A program made the position numbers and the translations under genes. From Sphingobium_A sp965228065 (GTDB lineage: Bacteria; Pseudomonadota; Alphaproteobacteria; Sphingomonadales; Sphingomonadaceae): a DNA stretch of 64,000 bases. The number at the start of each line of letters is the position of its first letter. Position 1 is the first letter of the stretch. The stretch lies in contig OZ245788.1 in NCBI GenBank assembly GCA_965228065.1, positions 5,518,001 to 5,582,000 of the forward strand. The letters are read 5' to 3'. Shown here one piece after another: positions 34,783-44,137 of this stretch. Below the pieces are notes generated by a model. The model made no database searches, had not been told where the DNA came from, and saw nothing but the letters and a program-made list of their open reading frames with translations.

Positions 34783-35436
34783 ATGTCTATCTTTCGTAAA
34801 ATCGCGTTGGCCGCCGCTCCGATCGCGCTTCTTGCCCTGAGCGGCTGCGCCACCGGACTGACGTCCAATGTCACGCGCTTCCAGCAGATGCCCGCACCGC
34901 AGGGCCAGACCTTTGCCGTCGTGGCACAGGATCCGGCGTTGCAGGATAGCCTCGAATTCTCCCAATATGCGCGTCTCGTCGAGGCCAAGCTGGCCGAACA
35001 GGGCTATGCTCGCGCCGAGTCACCGGCAAGCGCCAGCCTGCTGGTCAAGCTGGACTATGGCATCGACAAGGGACGCGAGAAGATCCGCTCGTCACCCTTT
35101 GCCTATGGCAATGGCTGGAATCGCGATCCCTTCGCCTGGGGCCCGTATCGTCGCTGGGGCCGGGGTGGCTTCATCTACGGTTTCCACGATCCGTTCATGT
35201 TCGGCGGCTTCGGCTATAACGATGTCGAGAGCTATACGGTCTATACGTCCGATCTGGACATGGTGATCGAGCGTCGCAGCGGCGAACGCGTGTTCGAAGG
35301 ACAGGCCAAGGCCCAGTCGCGCAGCGATGACCTGACCTATCTGGTTCCGAATCTGGTCGAAGCGATGTTCACCGGCTTCCCAGGCAATTCGGGCGAAGCG
35401 ATCCGCATCACCGTTCCGCCGCCAGCGAAGCGCTGA
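34783..35436 (+). CDS. DUF4136-family lipoprotein
   Basis: 217 residues. The signal peptide ends in the lipobox LALSGC (Cys about 22), so an outer- or inner-membrane lipoprotein is expected. The rest fits DUF4136: FQQMPAPQGQTFAVV early, a Gly/Tyr/Phe-rich centre (GFIYGFHDPFMFGGFGY) and VERRSGERVFEGQAKA-type strands. Function is not known. Met 34783 was chosen because it starts the signal peptide; an earlier Met at 34744 is in frame. Confidence 0.85.
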   Translation: MSIFRKIALAAAPIALLALSGCATGLTSNVTRFQQMPAPQGQTFAVVAQDPALQDSLEFSQYARLVEAKLAEQGYARAESPASASLLVKLDYGIDKGREKIRSSPFAYGNGWNRDPFAWGPYRRWGRGGFIYGFHDPFMFGGFGYNDVESYTVYTSDLDMVIERRSGERVFEGQAKAQSRSDDLTYLVPNLVEAMFTGFPGNSGEAIRITVPPPAKR

Positions 35437-35456
35437 AGCGTCAGCAGCTCAACAGA

Positions 35457-35490
35457 AAAAAGGCCTCGGCGCGAGCCGGGGCCTTTTTTG
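35457..35490. terminator. Bidirectional rho-independent terminator between the DUF4136 gene and dnaA
   Basis: A 10-bp stem (AGGCCTCGGC / GCCGGGGCCT, one G-T pair) with loop GCGA is flanked by an A-run and a T-run, so it can act on both strands. It lies between convergent genes. Confidence 0.9.
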
Positions 35491-35518
35491 TATGGTAGCC
35501 GAAACGCTGCGCCCGCGT

Positions 35519-36910
35519 TCAGCTTTCCAGTTCGCGGATCAGCGAACGGACGTCCTTGTCGATATCGGCATCGCTTTCGCGCAGCTTCTCGATCTGGCGG
35601 ACGGCATAGATCACGGTCGTGTGATCGCGCCCGCCGAACTTGCGCCCGATCTCGGGCAGCGAACGCGGCGTCAGCCGCTTGGCGAGATACATTGCGATCT
35701 GGCGCGGCCGCGCGACGGCGCGTGCCCTGCGAGCGGACACCATATCATTCTGGCGAATATCGAAATGGGCGCAGACCCGGCGCTGGATCTCGTCGATCGT
35801 CACCCGGCGCTGGCTGGCCTGAAGCACATCGACCAGCACTTCCTGCGCGAACTCGACGTCGATCGGCCGCCCGTTGAGCTGGCCATAAGCGACGACCCGA
35901 TTGAGTGCGCCCTCCATCTCGCGGACATTGCTCGCGATACGCTGCGCCAGCATTTCGATCACGTCATCCGGAATGGCGACGCTTTCGACCGCGGCGGCCT
36001 TGCGCTTCAAGATCGCCAGACGCAGCGCATGATCCGCTGGCTTGATATCCGCAACCAGCCCCATCGACAGGCGCGAAAGGATACGGCCTTCGACGCCGTC
36101 AAGCGCCTGCGGCGAACGATCGGCACCGATCACCAGCCGTCGACCGCTCGTCATGATCTCGTTGACGGTGTGGAGGAATTCCTCCTGCGTCGATCCCTTG
36201 CCGGCGATGAACTGGATATCGTCGATCATCAGCAGATCGGCCGAACGCAGCCGGGCCTTGAAACCCAGCGTATCCTTGGCGCGCATCGCCGAGACGAACT
36301 CGACCATGAACTTCTCTGCGGACATGTAGAGCACGTTCGCATTGGGATTGCGGCGACGGAACGCATGCCCGATCGCATGCATCAGGTGCGTCTTGCCCTG
36401 CCCGGTCCCGCCATGGATGAACAGCGGGTTGAACAGGACGGCACCGCCCTCCGCCAGCGTGCGCGCGGCGCTTGCAGCCAATGCGTTCGAATCGCCCGCC
36501 ACGAACGTGTCGAAGGTGAAGCGTGGATCGAGCACAGAGCCCGACGCGACAGCCGCCGGTGCGGCCTCAGGCTCCGCATGATCCATCTCGGCAGGAACAG
36601 AATAGACCGGCCGCGACTCGATGCCTTCGCCAGCGACCACCTCGACAGCAGCGACGCCGCACCCGACCGCGCGCCAGGCAAGCGTCAATCGATCCAGGAA
36701 ATGCGACTCGACCCAGCGCGCCATGAAGGCGGAGGGCAGCATCATCTCGATGGTGGCATCGGCGGCGCGGAATTTGCCGAGCCCGATCGGCTTCAACCAA
36801 TGGTCGAAGGTCCGCGCGCCGCAATCGCGACGAAGGCCGGTGCGGACGACTTCCCACGCCTGTGCCAGCGCGGCGCCTTCCATCGCCTGTCCCTCGTCTC
36901 GTCCCGCCAT
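35519..36910 (-). CDS. dnaA: Chromosomal replication initiator protein DnaA
   Basis: It binds DnaA boxes and opens the origin. Domain I covers residues 12-85 and an Ala/Glu-rich domain II about 95-128. The AAA+ domain has GGTGQGKTH (167-175) and LLMIDDIQF. The C-terminal DNA-binding domain ends with GGRDHTTVIYAVRQIEKL. The frame is open 59 codons further upstream, but that stretch does not resemble DnaA; Met 36910 (MAGRDEGQAM) follows AGAGGGTTTG. Length is 463. Confidence 0.96.
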   Translation of the reverse strand: MAGRDEGQAMEGAALAQAWEVVRTGLRRDCGARTFDHWLKPIGLGKFRAADATIEMMLPSAFMARWVESHFLDRLTLAWRAVGCGVAAVEVVAGEGIESRPVYSVPAEMDHAEPEAAPAAVASGSVLDPRFTFDTFVAGDSNALAASAARTLAEGGAVLFNPLFIHGGTGQGKTHLMHAIGHAFRRRNPNANVLYMSAEKFMVEFVSAMRAKDTLGFKARLRSADLLMIDDIQFIAGKGSTQEEFLHTVNEIMTSGRRLVIGADRSPQALDGVEGRILSRLSMGLVADIKPADHALRLAILKRKAAAVESVAIPDDVIEMLAQRIASNVREMEGALNRVVAYGQLNGRPIDVEFAQEVLVDVLQASQRRVTIDEIQRRVCAHFDIRQNDMVSARRARAVARPRQIAMYLAKRLTPRSLPEIGRKFGGRDHTTVIYAVRQIEKLRESDADIDKDVRSLIRELES

Positions 36911-37236
36911 CAAACCCTCTGCCCTTTGCGCGGGCGATGCCCGCTTGTCCGTCTGCACAGCGATCCCACGGCCGGAACATATGTCGCGGCGCGGAGAACG
37001 CTGAGGTGTGCTGTTCCGGCAACCGATTCGATTGCCGGCAAGACGGGTTTTGTGTGCCGGAGTTGGCGCGGGATCAAGGCCGGCCATGTCAAAAAAATGA
37101 AATAAAGGCGCTTGACGGCGGAAATCCGAGCTATCTCATATTTCCTATATTTTCAAAGGCTTATCTATAGTTGCCGAATCGTAACTATCGCGAATCGCGG
37201 GAAAAGCTGGACGTGACAATCGCGTGACAGAAAAAT
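36911..37236. other. rpsT-dnaA intergenic region (dnaA leader)
   Basis: 326 bases with no convincing gene. The part from 37088 to 37200 is AT-rich against the GC-rich surroundings. It has one weak DnaA-box-like site (TTATCTATA, about 37159-37167; two changes from TTATCCACA). It probably holds the dnaA promoter. There are too few boxes to call it an origin. Confidence 0.5.
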
Positions 37237-37273
37237 GAAAAAAGCCCGCCGGCATCGCTGCCGACGGGCTTGC
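37237..37273 (-). terminator. Rho-independent terminator after rpsT
   Basis: On the minus strand AAGCCCGTCGGCA and TGCCGGCGGGCTT pair around GCGA and are followed by six T residues. It sits just after the rpsT stop and separates it from dnaA. Confidence 0.92.
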
Positions 37274-37295
37274 AACCCTTGAGACGGAAAACGAC

Positions 37296-37559
37296 TCAGC
37301 CCAGTGCGGCGACTCGCTTCGTCAGGCGTGCGAACTTGCGCGACGCGGTATTCTTGTGGAGGACGCCCTTGGCGACACCACGAGCCAGTTCCGGCTGCGC
37401 GGCGGCGAGCGCGTTGGCTGCATCAGCCTTGACGCCGGACTCAAGCGCAGATTCCACCTTCTTGATGAAGGTGCGGATGCGACCGATGCGGTTGCCGTTC
37501 ACTTCGGCGCGACGCTCATTGCGGCGGATGCGCTTTTTTGCCTGCGGCGTGTTCGCCAT
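37296..37559 (-). CDS. rpsT: 30S ribosomal protein S20
   Basis: An 87-residue basic protein starting MANTPQAKKRIRRNERR, typical of S20, which binds 16S rRNA early in 30S assembly. The end HKNTASRKFARLTKRVAAL is also conserved. The frame is open upstream, but ATG 37559 is the standard start, preceded by AGAGGCATCACAG. The rpsT-dnaA neighbourhood is conserved in alphaproteobacteria. Confidence 0.97.
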   Translation of the reverse strand: MANTPQAKKRIRRNERRAEVNGNRIGRIRTFIKKVESALESGVKADAANALAAAQPELARGVAKGVLHKNTASRKFARLTKRVAALG

Positions 37560-37656
37560 TCTGTGATGCCTCTGCTTCTCGAAAAAACAAGGCGCGGAAG
37601 TGGCCCGCGCCCGGAAAGCGGCTCCCTTAGTCAGGTTTCCGCAATTGGTCAACCGC

Positions 37657-38472
37657 TCAGCGTTGGCATTTCGCGCAGAAAAAGGTCGATCGCCCACTGT
37701 CGATGCGCCGCTCTACCGCCTCGCCGCAGCTTGGGCAATCGAGTCCTTCGCGGCCATAAACGCGCCATTGCTTGAAGAAATAGCCAAGCTCGCCATCGGG
37801 CCTGGCATAGTCGCGCAACGTCGATCCCCCAGCCTCGATCGCGGACGCCAGCACGGCCTTGATCGCGGCGACCAGCATATTCAGCCGTTTGCGCGTGATC
37901 TGCCCTGCGGGCATCACCGGCGAAATCCCGGCGATATGCAAAGCCTCGCAGACATAGATGTTGCCGAGCCCCGCAACGATTCGCTGGTCGAGCAGCAGCG
38001 CCTTGATCGGCGCAATCCGATTCTCGAACGCCGCGGCCAGATGTGCGCCATCGAACACGTCCTCCAGCGGCTCCGGCCCCAGTGCCGCAAATGGCGGGAA
38101 CACCGCCAGTGCCGCGGTCTCGACCAGATCGAGCGAACCGAATCGCCGAGGGTCGTTGAGTGCGAGTCGGCGACCGGCCGCGGTCTCGATCACCAGATGG
38201 TCGTGGGTTCCGATCTCTTCCGGATCGACTCGCCATCGGCCCGACATGCCGAGATGGAAGATCAGCGTATCGCCGCGGTCTGTATCGATCAGGCCATATT
38301 TGGCGCGGCGCCCCAGCCCCGTCACCCGCGCGCCGGTCAGCCGCTGGCGCAGGTCGGGCGGGATGGCGCGGCGCAGGTCCGGCCGGCGTGGATCGACACG
38401 CGTGAGTTCAGCGCCGTCCAGCACGGAGCGAAGGCCGCGCACGGTGGTTTCGACTTCGGGAAGCTCTGGCAT
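37657..38472 (-). CDS. mutM: Formamidopyrimidine-DNA glycosylase (Fpg/MutM)
   Basis: It removes 8-oxoguanine and related lesions by base excision. It begins MPELPEVETTVRGL, giving the catalytic N-terminal Pro and Glu. The helix-two-turn-helix lies near 125-190 (DQRIVAGLGNIYVCEALH). The C-terminal zinc finger has CPSCGEA and FCAKCQ. Length 271 is normal. It is divergent from ubiE. Confidence 0.96.
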   Translation of the reverse strand: MPELPEVETTVRGLRSVLDGAELTRVDPRRPDLRRAIPPDLRQRLTGARVTGLGRRAKYGLIDTDRGDTLIFHLGMSGRWRVDPEEIGTHDHLVIETAAGRRLALNDPRRFGSLDLVETAALAVFPPFAALGPEPLEDVFDGAHLAAAFENRIAPIKALLLDQRIVAGLGNIYVCEALHIAGISPVMPAGQITRKRLNMLVAAIKAVLASAIEAGGSTLRDYARPDGELGYFFKQWRVYGREGLDCPSCGEAVERRIDSGRSTFFCAKCQR

Positions 38473-38526
38473 TGCCTTCGCTTAACAGCCTTTGCCCCAC
38501 CAACAAGTCTTGGCTAGAGGATGCCC

Positions 38527-39258
38527 ATGACCGACACCGTCTCCTTCGGCTATGAGGACATTGCCCCCGACGAGAAGGCCGCGCGCGTCCGCGGCGTCTT
38601 TTCGAGCGTCGCCTCCAGCTACGACATCATGAACGACGCCATGTCCGGCGGGATGCACCGGCTATGGAAGGATCGCTTCGTCCGTCGCGTGAAACCCCGT
38701 GCGGGCGAACGCATCCTCGATGTCGCGGGCGGCACCGGCGATATCGCATTCCGCATGGCGCCGTCGGGCGCCGACATCACCGTGTCGGATATCAATCCGG
38801 AAATGCTTGCCGTCGGCATGGAACGCGCGGCGAAGCGCGGCATTGAGGGGCTGGTCTGGCAGGAAGAGAATGCCGAGGAACTGAGTTTCGCGGATTCGAG
38901 CTTCGACGCCTATACGATCGCCTTCGGCATCCGGAACGTCACCCGGGTCCAGCAGGCGCTAGGCGACGCGCATCGCGTACTCAAGCGCGGCGGCCGCTTC
39001 TTCTGCCTGGAATTCTCGACCACACTCTGGCCGGGCTTCGCCGAAGTATATGACGTCTATTCGCACAAGCTGGTGCCCAAGCTGGGCAAGGCGCTGGCGA
39101 AGGACGAGGACAGCTATCGCTACCTGATCGAATCGATCCGCCGCTTTCCCGACATGAAGACGTTCGAGGGCATGATCGCCAAGGCTGGCTTCGTTCAGAC
39201 GCGGGTCGAACCGCTGCTGGGCGGCCTGGTCGCAATCCATAGCGGCTGGAAGATTTGA
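38527..39258 (+). CDS. ubiE: Ubiquinone/menaquinone C-methyltransferase UbiE
   Basis: It carries out the C-methylation step of ubiquinone synthesis. The SAM motif ILDVAGGTGDIAFRM lies near 62-76 and the family block GGRFFCLEFS near 155. The start MTDTVSFGYEDI at 38527 is preferred over ATG 38521 because the ribosome binding site AGAGG ends at 38520, leaving no spacer for the earlier codon. The stop overlaps the TTG start of ubiB, and ubiE-ubiB pairing is common. Confidence 0.95.
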   Translation: MTDTVSFGYEDIAPDEKAARVRGVFSSVASSYDIMNDAMSGGMHRLWKDRFVRRVKPRAGERILDVAGGTGDIAFRMAPSGADITVSDINPEMLAVGMERAAKRGIEGLVWQEENAEELSFADSSFDAYTIAFGIRNVTRVQQALGDAHRVLKRGGRFFCLEFSTTLWPGFAEVYDVYSHKLVPKLGKALAKDEDSYRYLIESIRRFPDMKTFEGMIAKAGFVQTRVEPLLGGLVAIHSGWKI

Positions 39259-40787
39259 CTCACTCTACCGTTCATTTCTGGCGGCTCTTTAGATGGGGCC
39301 GCACCCTGGCGCGCCATGGCGCGCTGACGGGCATCGAGCGTGATGCACTGACGCCGCCGCGCGTGCGCTGGCTCATCCGTATCCTTCGCCTGGGTGCGCG
39401 CGTGCCGAAGCAACCACGCTATGCCGATGCGTTTCAGGCGATCGGCCCTGCGGCGATCAAGCTCGGTCAATCGCTGGCAACCCGGCCCGACCTGGTCGGC
39501 GAAGTGGCGGCCCACGATCTGTTCCGCTTGCAGGATGCCCTGCCCCCTGCCCCATTCGAGCAGATCAAGGCCAGTATAGAAGCCGCGCTGGGCAAGCCGA
39601 TCGAAGCGCTGTTCCAGTCGATCGATCCGGAGCCCGTCGGCGCCGCCTCGATCGCACAGGTCCACAAGGCGATCACGACCGATGGCCGCGTCGTCGCGAT
39701 CAAGGTGCTGCGCCCCGGCATCGAGGACGATTTCGCCGCCGCGATCGAGACCTATGAATGGGCGGCCGCGCAGGCCGAGGCATTCGGCGGAGAGATTGCA
39801 CGGCTGCGCCCCCGTCTCGTCATCGCCACCTTCCGCCAATGGACGATGCGCGAGCTCGACCTGCGCCGCGAGGCCGCCTCCGCCTCCGAACTCGCCGAGG
39901 CCATGGCCGCGGAGCCGGGCTATCATATTCCCACCATCGACTGGCAGCGCACCGCGCGCCGGGTGATGACGCTGGAATGGCTCGATGGCATCAAGCTGTC
40001 GAAGCGCGATGCGCTGATCGCGGCCGGCCACGATCCGGCTGTGCTGGCCGCCCGCCTTGTCCGCGCATTCCTGCGCCAGGCGATTGCCGAGGGTTTCTTC
40101 CACGCCGATCTTCACCAGGGCAATCTGTTCGCGATGCCCAATGGCGATCTGGCCGCGATCGATTTCGGCATCATGGGCCGGATCAACCGCCAGGCGCGGA
40201 TGTGGCTGGCCGAAATCCTTTATGGCCTGCTGACCGGCGATTATCGCCGCGTCGCCGAAATCCATTTCGAGGCGGGCTATGTCCCACCGCATCACAATGT
40301 CGACGAGTTCACGACAGCGCTCCGCGCGGTCGGTGAGCCGATCCGGGGTCTGCCGGTCAAGGACGTGTCGATCGGGCAGATGCTCGACGGGCTGTTCGCG
40401 ATCACGCGCGATTTCGACATGCAGACCCAGCCGCATCTGCTGCTGCTGCAGAAGACGATGGTGATGGTCGAGGGCGTTGCCCAGTCGCTCGATCCCGACA
40501 TCAACATGTGGGACGTGTCCGGCCCGTTCGTGAAGGAATGGCTGCGCACCGAACTGGGCCCCGAGGCACAGATCGCCGATCGCCTGATCATGGATTTCCG
40601 CACCCTGCGCGGCCTGCCCGACCTGGTCCGACGGATCGAGGCCCAATATCCCAAGCCGGGTGCCGCGCCCCCCGCCCCGCCGCTGCGCGAGGTCGAGGTG
40701 ATCCGCATCGGCGGAGGATGGCGGTACGCGGCGACCGCGATTCTCGCAGCCGGGCTGGGCGCGGCCGCAATGGCCTTTTTCGGCTGA
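39255..40787 (+). CDS. ubiB: Ubiquinone biosynthesis regulatory kinase-like protein UbiB
   Basis: A member of the ABC1/ADCK/UbiB atypical kinase family required for ubiquinone production. The KxGQ motif appears as AIKLGQSLATRPD, followed by PVGAASIAQVH, the catalytic-loop FFHADLHQGNLF and IDFGIMG. A C-terminal hydrophobic helix (AATAILAAGLGAAAMAFF) anchors it in the membrane. TTG 39255 is the best start (MTHSTVHFWRLFRWGRTL), coupled to the ubiE stop as TTGA. Length is 510. Confidence 0.94.
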   Translation: MTHSTVHFWRLFRWGRTLARHGALTGIERDALTPPRVRWLIRILRLGARVPKQPRYADAFQAIGPAAIKLGQSLATRPDLVGEVAAHDLFRLQDALPPAPFEQIKASIEAALGKPIEALFQSIDPEPVGAASIAQVHKAITTDGRVVAIKVLRPGIEDDFAAAIETYEWAAAQAEAFGGEIARLRPRLVIATFRQWTMRELDLRREAASASELAEAMAAEPGYHIPTIDWQRTARRVMTLEWLDGIKLSKRDALIAAGHDPAVLAARLVRAFLRQAIAEGFFHADLHQGNLFAMPNGDLAAIDFGIMGRINRQARMWLAEILYGLLTGDYRRVAEIHFEAGYVPPHHNVDEFTTALRAVGEPIRGLPVKDVSIGQMLDGLFAITRDFDMQTQPHLLLLQKTMVMVEGVAQSLDPDINMWDVSGPFVKEWLRTELGPEAQIADRLIMDFRTLRGLPDLVRRIEAQYPKPGAAPPAPPLREVEVIRIGGGWRYAATAILAAGLGAAAMAFFG

Positions 40788-40793
40788 AACCGA

Positions 40794-41621
40794 TTGGAGA
40801 GGCTTCCGCTGTCGCTGCGATCGATCCCCGGCCATTTCGATGCGGAACGTCTGGCCGATGTCGATGGGCGCCTGGCCGATATCGTGCGCGATCATCATGT
40901 TTCGATCGGGCTCGCGATCGAAAGCGGCAGCCGCGCCTGGGGCTTTCCGTCACCCGATAGCGACTATGACTGCCGCTTCCTGTTCGTTCGACAAACCGCG
41001 GACTATCTGTCGCCCTGGCAGAAGCGCGACGTGATCGAAACGCCGCTCGAGAATGACATGGACCTCAATGGCTGGGAACTCGGCAAGGCGATCAAGCTAT
41101 TGCTGAAGGGAAATGCGGTCGTCATCGAATGGTTGATGTCGCCAATCGTCTATGCTGGCGACCCCGGTTTTCGGGACGGACTGATCCGGCTCGCCACGAA
41201 CCATACCGACCGTGCCTCGATCGGCCGCCACTACCTCCATCTCGGCGAGCGCCAGAGGAATACCTATTTCGCGGATCATAAAACGGTCTCACTCAAGAAG
41301 ATCTTCTACGCGCTGCGTCCCGCAGCCGCGTTGCGCTGGCTGCGTGGCCATCCCGATGCGGTGATCCCACCGATGGATTTCGTGACCCTGCTCGAACAAT
41401 GCGACCCTCCGGCCGAGATAGTGCGCCTTAGCCTGGAATTGATCGCGCAGAAGGCCGTGACGCGCGAACTGGGCGCTGGCCCGCTCCCCAAGCCGATCCG
41501 CACCTTCATCGACGCGGAGTTCGAGACCGCACGCACCCATTTCTCGGCGCGCGCCCACCGCCTGTCAGAGGAAGCGCGGAAGGATGCGGAAGCATTTTTC
41601 CGGTCGACGCTCGATGATTGA
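40794..41621 (+). CDS. Predicted nucleotidyltransferase (DNA polymerase beta superfamily)
   Basis: About 275 residues. The N-terminal nucleotidyltransferase core has GLAIESGSRAWGFPSPDSDYD, with GS and the DxD-type acidic pair, then CRFLFV. Homologs are sometimes phage- or RNA-associated, but their role is not established. The start is uncertain: TTG 40794 is the first usable codon and no ATG lies nearby. It starts seven bases after ubiB and may be read from that operon. Confidence 0.8.
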   Translation: MERLPLSLRSIPGHFDAERLADVDGRLADIVRDHHVSIGLAIESGSRAWGFPSPDSDYDCRFLFVRQTADYLSPWQKRDVIETPLENDMDLNGWELGKAIKLLLKGNAVVIEWLMSPIVYAGDPGFRDGLIRLATNHTDRASIGRHYLHLGERQRNTYFADHKTVSLKKIFYALRPAAALRWLRGHPDAVIPPMDFVTLLEQCDPPAEIVRLSLELIAQKAVTRELGAGPLPKPIRTFIDAEFETARTHFSARAHRLSEEARKDAEAFFRSTLDD

Positions 41622-41816
41622 CCACGCGCCTGCGCTCTCGCATACCGCGCGGCAATGAAGACGGCTCCCTGTACCAACTGAATCGGGTTCCCGCGCGTAG
41701 CGTGTGAGGAACGTCAGGCCGAACAGACGCTCATATGCGCGTTCGGCCGCAATCCCCTTTTGTCCTGACGGCGTCCGCGCACGACAGCGGCGGGGCCATG
41801 TACAGTGAGCAACTTC

Positions 41817-42449
41817 ATGACCAATATCTTCGAAAGCCCGTTCAAGGGCATTCCGCTTTCCGAGCAGATCACGCACCCCAACATCGTCGCCGGGCGCTAC
41901 AGCTATTATTCCGGCTATTATCATGGCCACGGCTTCGACGACTGTGCCCGCTACCTCCTGCCCGACGCCGATGCCGACAGGCTGATCATCGGCAGCTTCT
42001 GTTCGATCGGATCGGGCGCGAGCTTCATCATGGCCGGCAATCAGGGCCACCGGAACGAATGGGCCAGCACCTTCCCGTTCTTTTTCTATCCTGATGCGCC
42101 TCACTTCGCGGCCGCGAATAATGGCTATCTGCCGGCAGGAGACACGGTGATCGGCAACGATGTCTGGATCGGTTCCGAAGCGATCGTGATGCCCGGCATA
42201 CGGGTCGGCCACGGCGCGGTTATCGGCACGCGCGCCATCGTGACGCGCGATGTCGAACCTTATGCGATCGTGGCGGGCAATCCCGCCAAAACGATCCGCA
42301 AACGCTTCGACGACGCACGCATCGCACTGCTGCTGGACATGCAATGGTGGAACTGGTCCGATCCGCAATTGCGCGACGCGATGACGCTGCTCACGGGCAA
42401 CGATATCGATGCGCTGCACCGCCACTGGCGCGCCGAAATCCGAGGATAG
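41817..42449 (+). CDS. catB: CatB-type (xenobiotic) O-acetyltransferase
   Basis: 210 residues of left-handed beta-helix hexapeptide repeats. The sequence resembles chloramphenicol acetyltransferases of the CatB class along its length: MTNIFESPFKGIPLSEQ, RYSYYSGYYHG, IGSFCSIGSGASFIMAGNQGHR (catalytic His in GNQGHR), GDTVIGNDVWIGSEA and AIVAGNPAKTIRKRF. These enzymes acetylate chloramphenicol or similar hydroxyl groups with acetyl-CoA. GTG at 41805 is in frame; ATG 41817 fits homologs better. There is no integron or transposon next to it, so it looks chromosomal. Confidence 0.88.
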   Translation: MTNIFESPFKGIPLSEQITHPNIVAGRYSYYSGYYHGHGFDDCARYLLPDADADRLIIGSFCSIGSGASFIMAGNQGHRNEWASTFPFFFYPDAPHFAAANNGYLPAGDTVIGNDVWIGSEAIVMPGIRVGHGAVIGTRAIVTRDVEPYAIVAGNPAKTIRKRFDDARIALLLDMQWWNWSDPQLRDAMTLLTGNDIDALHRHWRAEIRG

Positions 42450-42578
42450 AAGCCGGGAACCGGCGCCGCGATGGAGTGGCGGCGCCGGCCCTTGCCGATC
42501 GCGGCGCCCGTCAATTGCTCATTCCCACCGACTATGATCTACTCGCCTCAGGCGACTGAGCGCGTCGGGGGGATTTCG

Positions 42579-43913
42579 ATGAAGCCTGCGGGGGACGGCA
42601 GCCATTTGCTGCGGGTGCTGGGTGTTGCATTCGGCATCGCCGCGGTGATCGGCGGCACGATCGGCCAAGGCATATTGCGATCGCCGGGGCTGGTGGCGCA
42701 GGGCATTCCCGATGCGCGGCTGATCATTGCCCTGTGGATCCTGGGCGGCGTGGTCGCGATGATCGATGCGATGTCGACGGTCGAGTTGGCCGCGTCGATC
42801 CGTCGCGCGGGCGGCAATTACGCCTTCACCCGCCGCGCCTATGGGCCGAAGGCGGGGCCGGCGATCGGGCTGGCGACGGGGCTCGCCGACTGGCTGGGCT
42901 ATGTCGGAGTCTGCGCCTTTCTGGGCGTGGTCTTCGGCGAATATCTCCACAGGCTGGGCATCGGAACGACCGTGCCGATCAGCGTGCTGGCCGCCACCCT
43001 GATCCTGATCATCGGCAGTATCCAGACGCTCGGCACCCGCATCGCCGGTGCGTCGCAGGAACTGGGCAGCGCGATCAAGGCGTTGATCTTCGGTGCGTTC
43101 ATCGTCGCGCTGTTCTTCGCGCCGCGCGCCGCGCCGGTGGCGTCGATGGATCCCGTGCCCGCGCTGACCGCAGTGGGCGTGATCGTCGCGATGCGCGCGA
43201 TCGTCGGCACCTATCTCGGCTGGAACACCGCCGCAGTGTTCTGCGAGGAAGTGAAGGATCCGGCGCGGTCGATCCCCCGCGCGATATTCTCCGGCATCGC
43301 GCTGGTCACGCTGATCTACGTGCTGATGAACGTCGCATTCCTGCAGGTGCTGACACCGGCCGAGATGGCGGGATCGCCATTGGTCGCGGCAGATGCGGCA
43401 GCGCGCGTGTTCGGGCCGTCCGCCGACACATTCGTCACCGCGATCTCGCTGATCTCGCTGCTGACGATCCTCAACATGGCGCTGATGACGCTGCCGCGCG
43501 CGATCTTCGCGATGGCGCGCGATCGGGGCGTGACCGCCCTGTCAAACGTCGCGAAGAACGGCACGCCGATCGGCGCGGCGATCCTGATGACGTCGGCAAG
43601 CGCGCTGATGGCGACGGTCGGCGTGTACGAGATCCTGCTGGCGTTCAGCGTGACGCTGACCACCACGGTTGCCGCCTGCATCAATGTCGCCGCCATCGTG
43701 CTGCGCCGTCGCGAACCAGATCTGGAGCGTCCCTATCGCATGCCGTTCTTTCCCTTGCCCGCGCTCTTCGCGTTGCTGGTCAATGGCGGACTGCTGATCG
43801 CCTTCCTCTACGAAGGGCCGGCGATCTCGCTTCAGGCCTATGCGCTGCTCGCGGTCGTCACCGTTACGGTCCTGTTCCTGACCCGCCGTACGGCAATTCA
43901 GGCACAGGACTGA
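42579..43913 (+). CDS. APC-superfamily amino acid permease
   Basis: 444 residues with about 12 membrane helices. Helix 1 has the unwound glycine motif GGTIGQGILRSPG typical of APC transporters. The middle motif VKDPARSIPRAI is characteristic of the amino acid/polyamine/organocation family. Substrate unknown. ATG 42579 follows GGGGGGATTTC; earlier Met codons lack support. Confidence 0.9.
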   Translation: MKPAGDGSHLLRVLGVAFGIAAVIGGTIGQGILRSPGLVAQGIPDARLIIALWILGGVVAMIDAMSTVELAASIRRAGGNYAFTRRAYGPKAGPAIGLATGLADWLGYVGVCAFLGVVFGEYLHRLGIGTTVPISVLAATLILIIGSIQTLGTRIAGASQELGSAIKALIFGAFIVALFFAPRAAPVASMDPVPALTAVGVIVAMRAIVGTYLGWNTAAVFCEEVKDPARSIPRAIFSGIALVTLIYVLMNVAFLQVLTPAEMAGSPLVAADAAARVFGPSADTFVTAISLISLLTILNMALMTLPRAIFAMARDRGVTALSNVAKNGTPIGAAILMTSASALMATVGVYEILLAFSVTLTTTVAACINVAAIVLRRREPDLERPYRMPFFPLPALFALLVNGGLLIAFLYEGPAISLQAYALLAVVTVTVLFLTRRTAIQAQD

Positions 43914-44010
43914 GGAGCTCCGACGCCAAACGCACGACATCCGTCTTCGCGCATCGGGTCGGCGATAACGCCGCTTCGGCGCCAGGGTTCAGGGCCTCAT
44001 AGCCTGGTTG

Positions 44011-44128
44011 AGAAAGCGCGGAAGAGCGCTTTCTGGCGGTACCAGCCCGCTCCCCCGCCCAACCACCCGACAGGATCATACTGGATCGGGTGGTTGGGCG
44101 GGGGAGCGGGCTGGTGCCGACTTTCTCA
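44011..44128. repeat. Large perfect hairpin with nested inverted repeats
   Basis: Arms 44041-44070 and 44086-44115 are a perfect 30-bp inverted repeat with a 15-nt loop. The first arm starts ACCAGCCCGCTCCCCCGCCC. Immediately upstream, AGAAAGCGC/GCGCTTTCT (44011-44034) forms another hairpin, and TGAGAAAG/CTTTCTCA brackets the whole. It lies between convergent genes and could stop transcription on both strands. Confidence 0.85.
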
Positions 44129-44137
44129 AACGGACTC

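Noticed and set aside
36911..37236. Chromosome origin beside dnaA
   Set aside because: Only one weak DnaA-box-like site was found; alphaproteobacterial origins often lie elsewhere. GC-skew over the genome would be needed.
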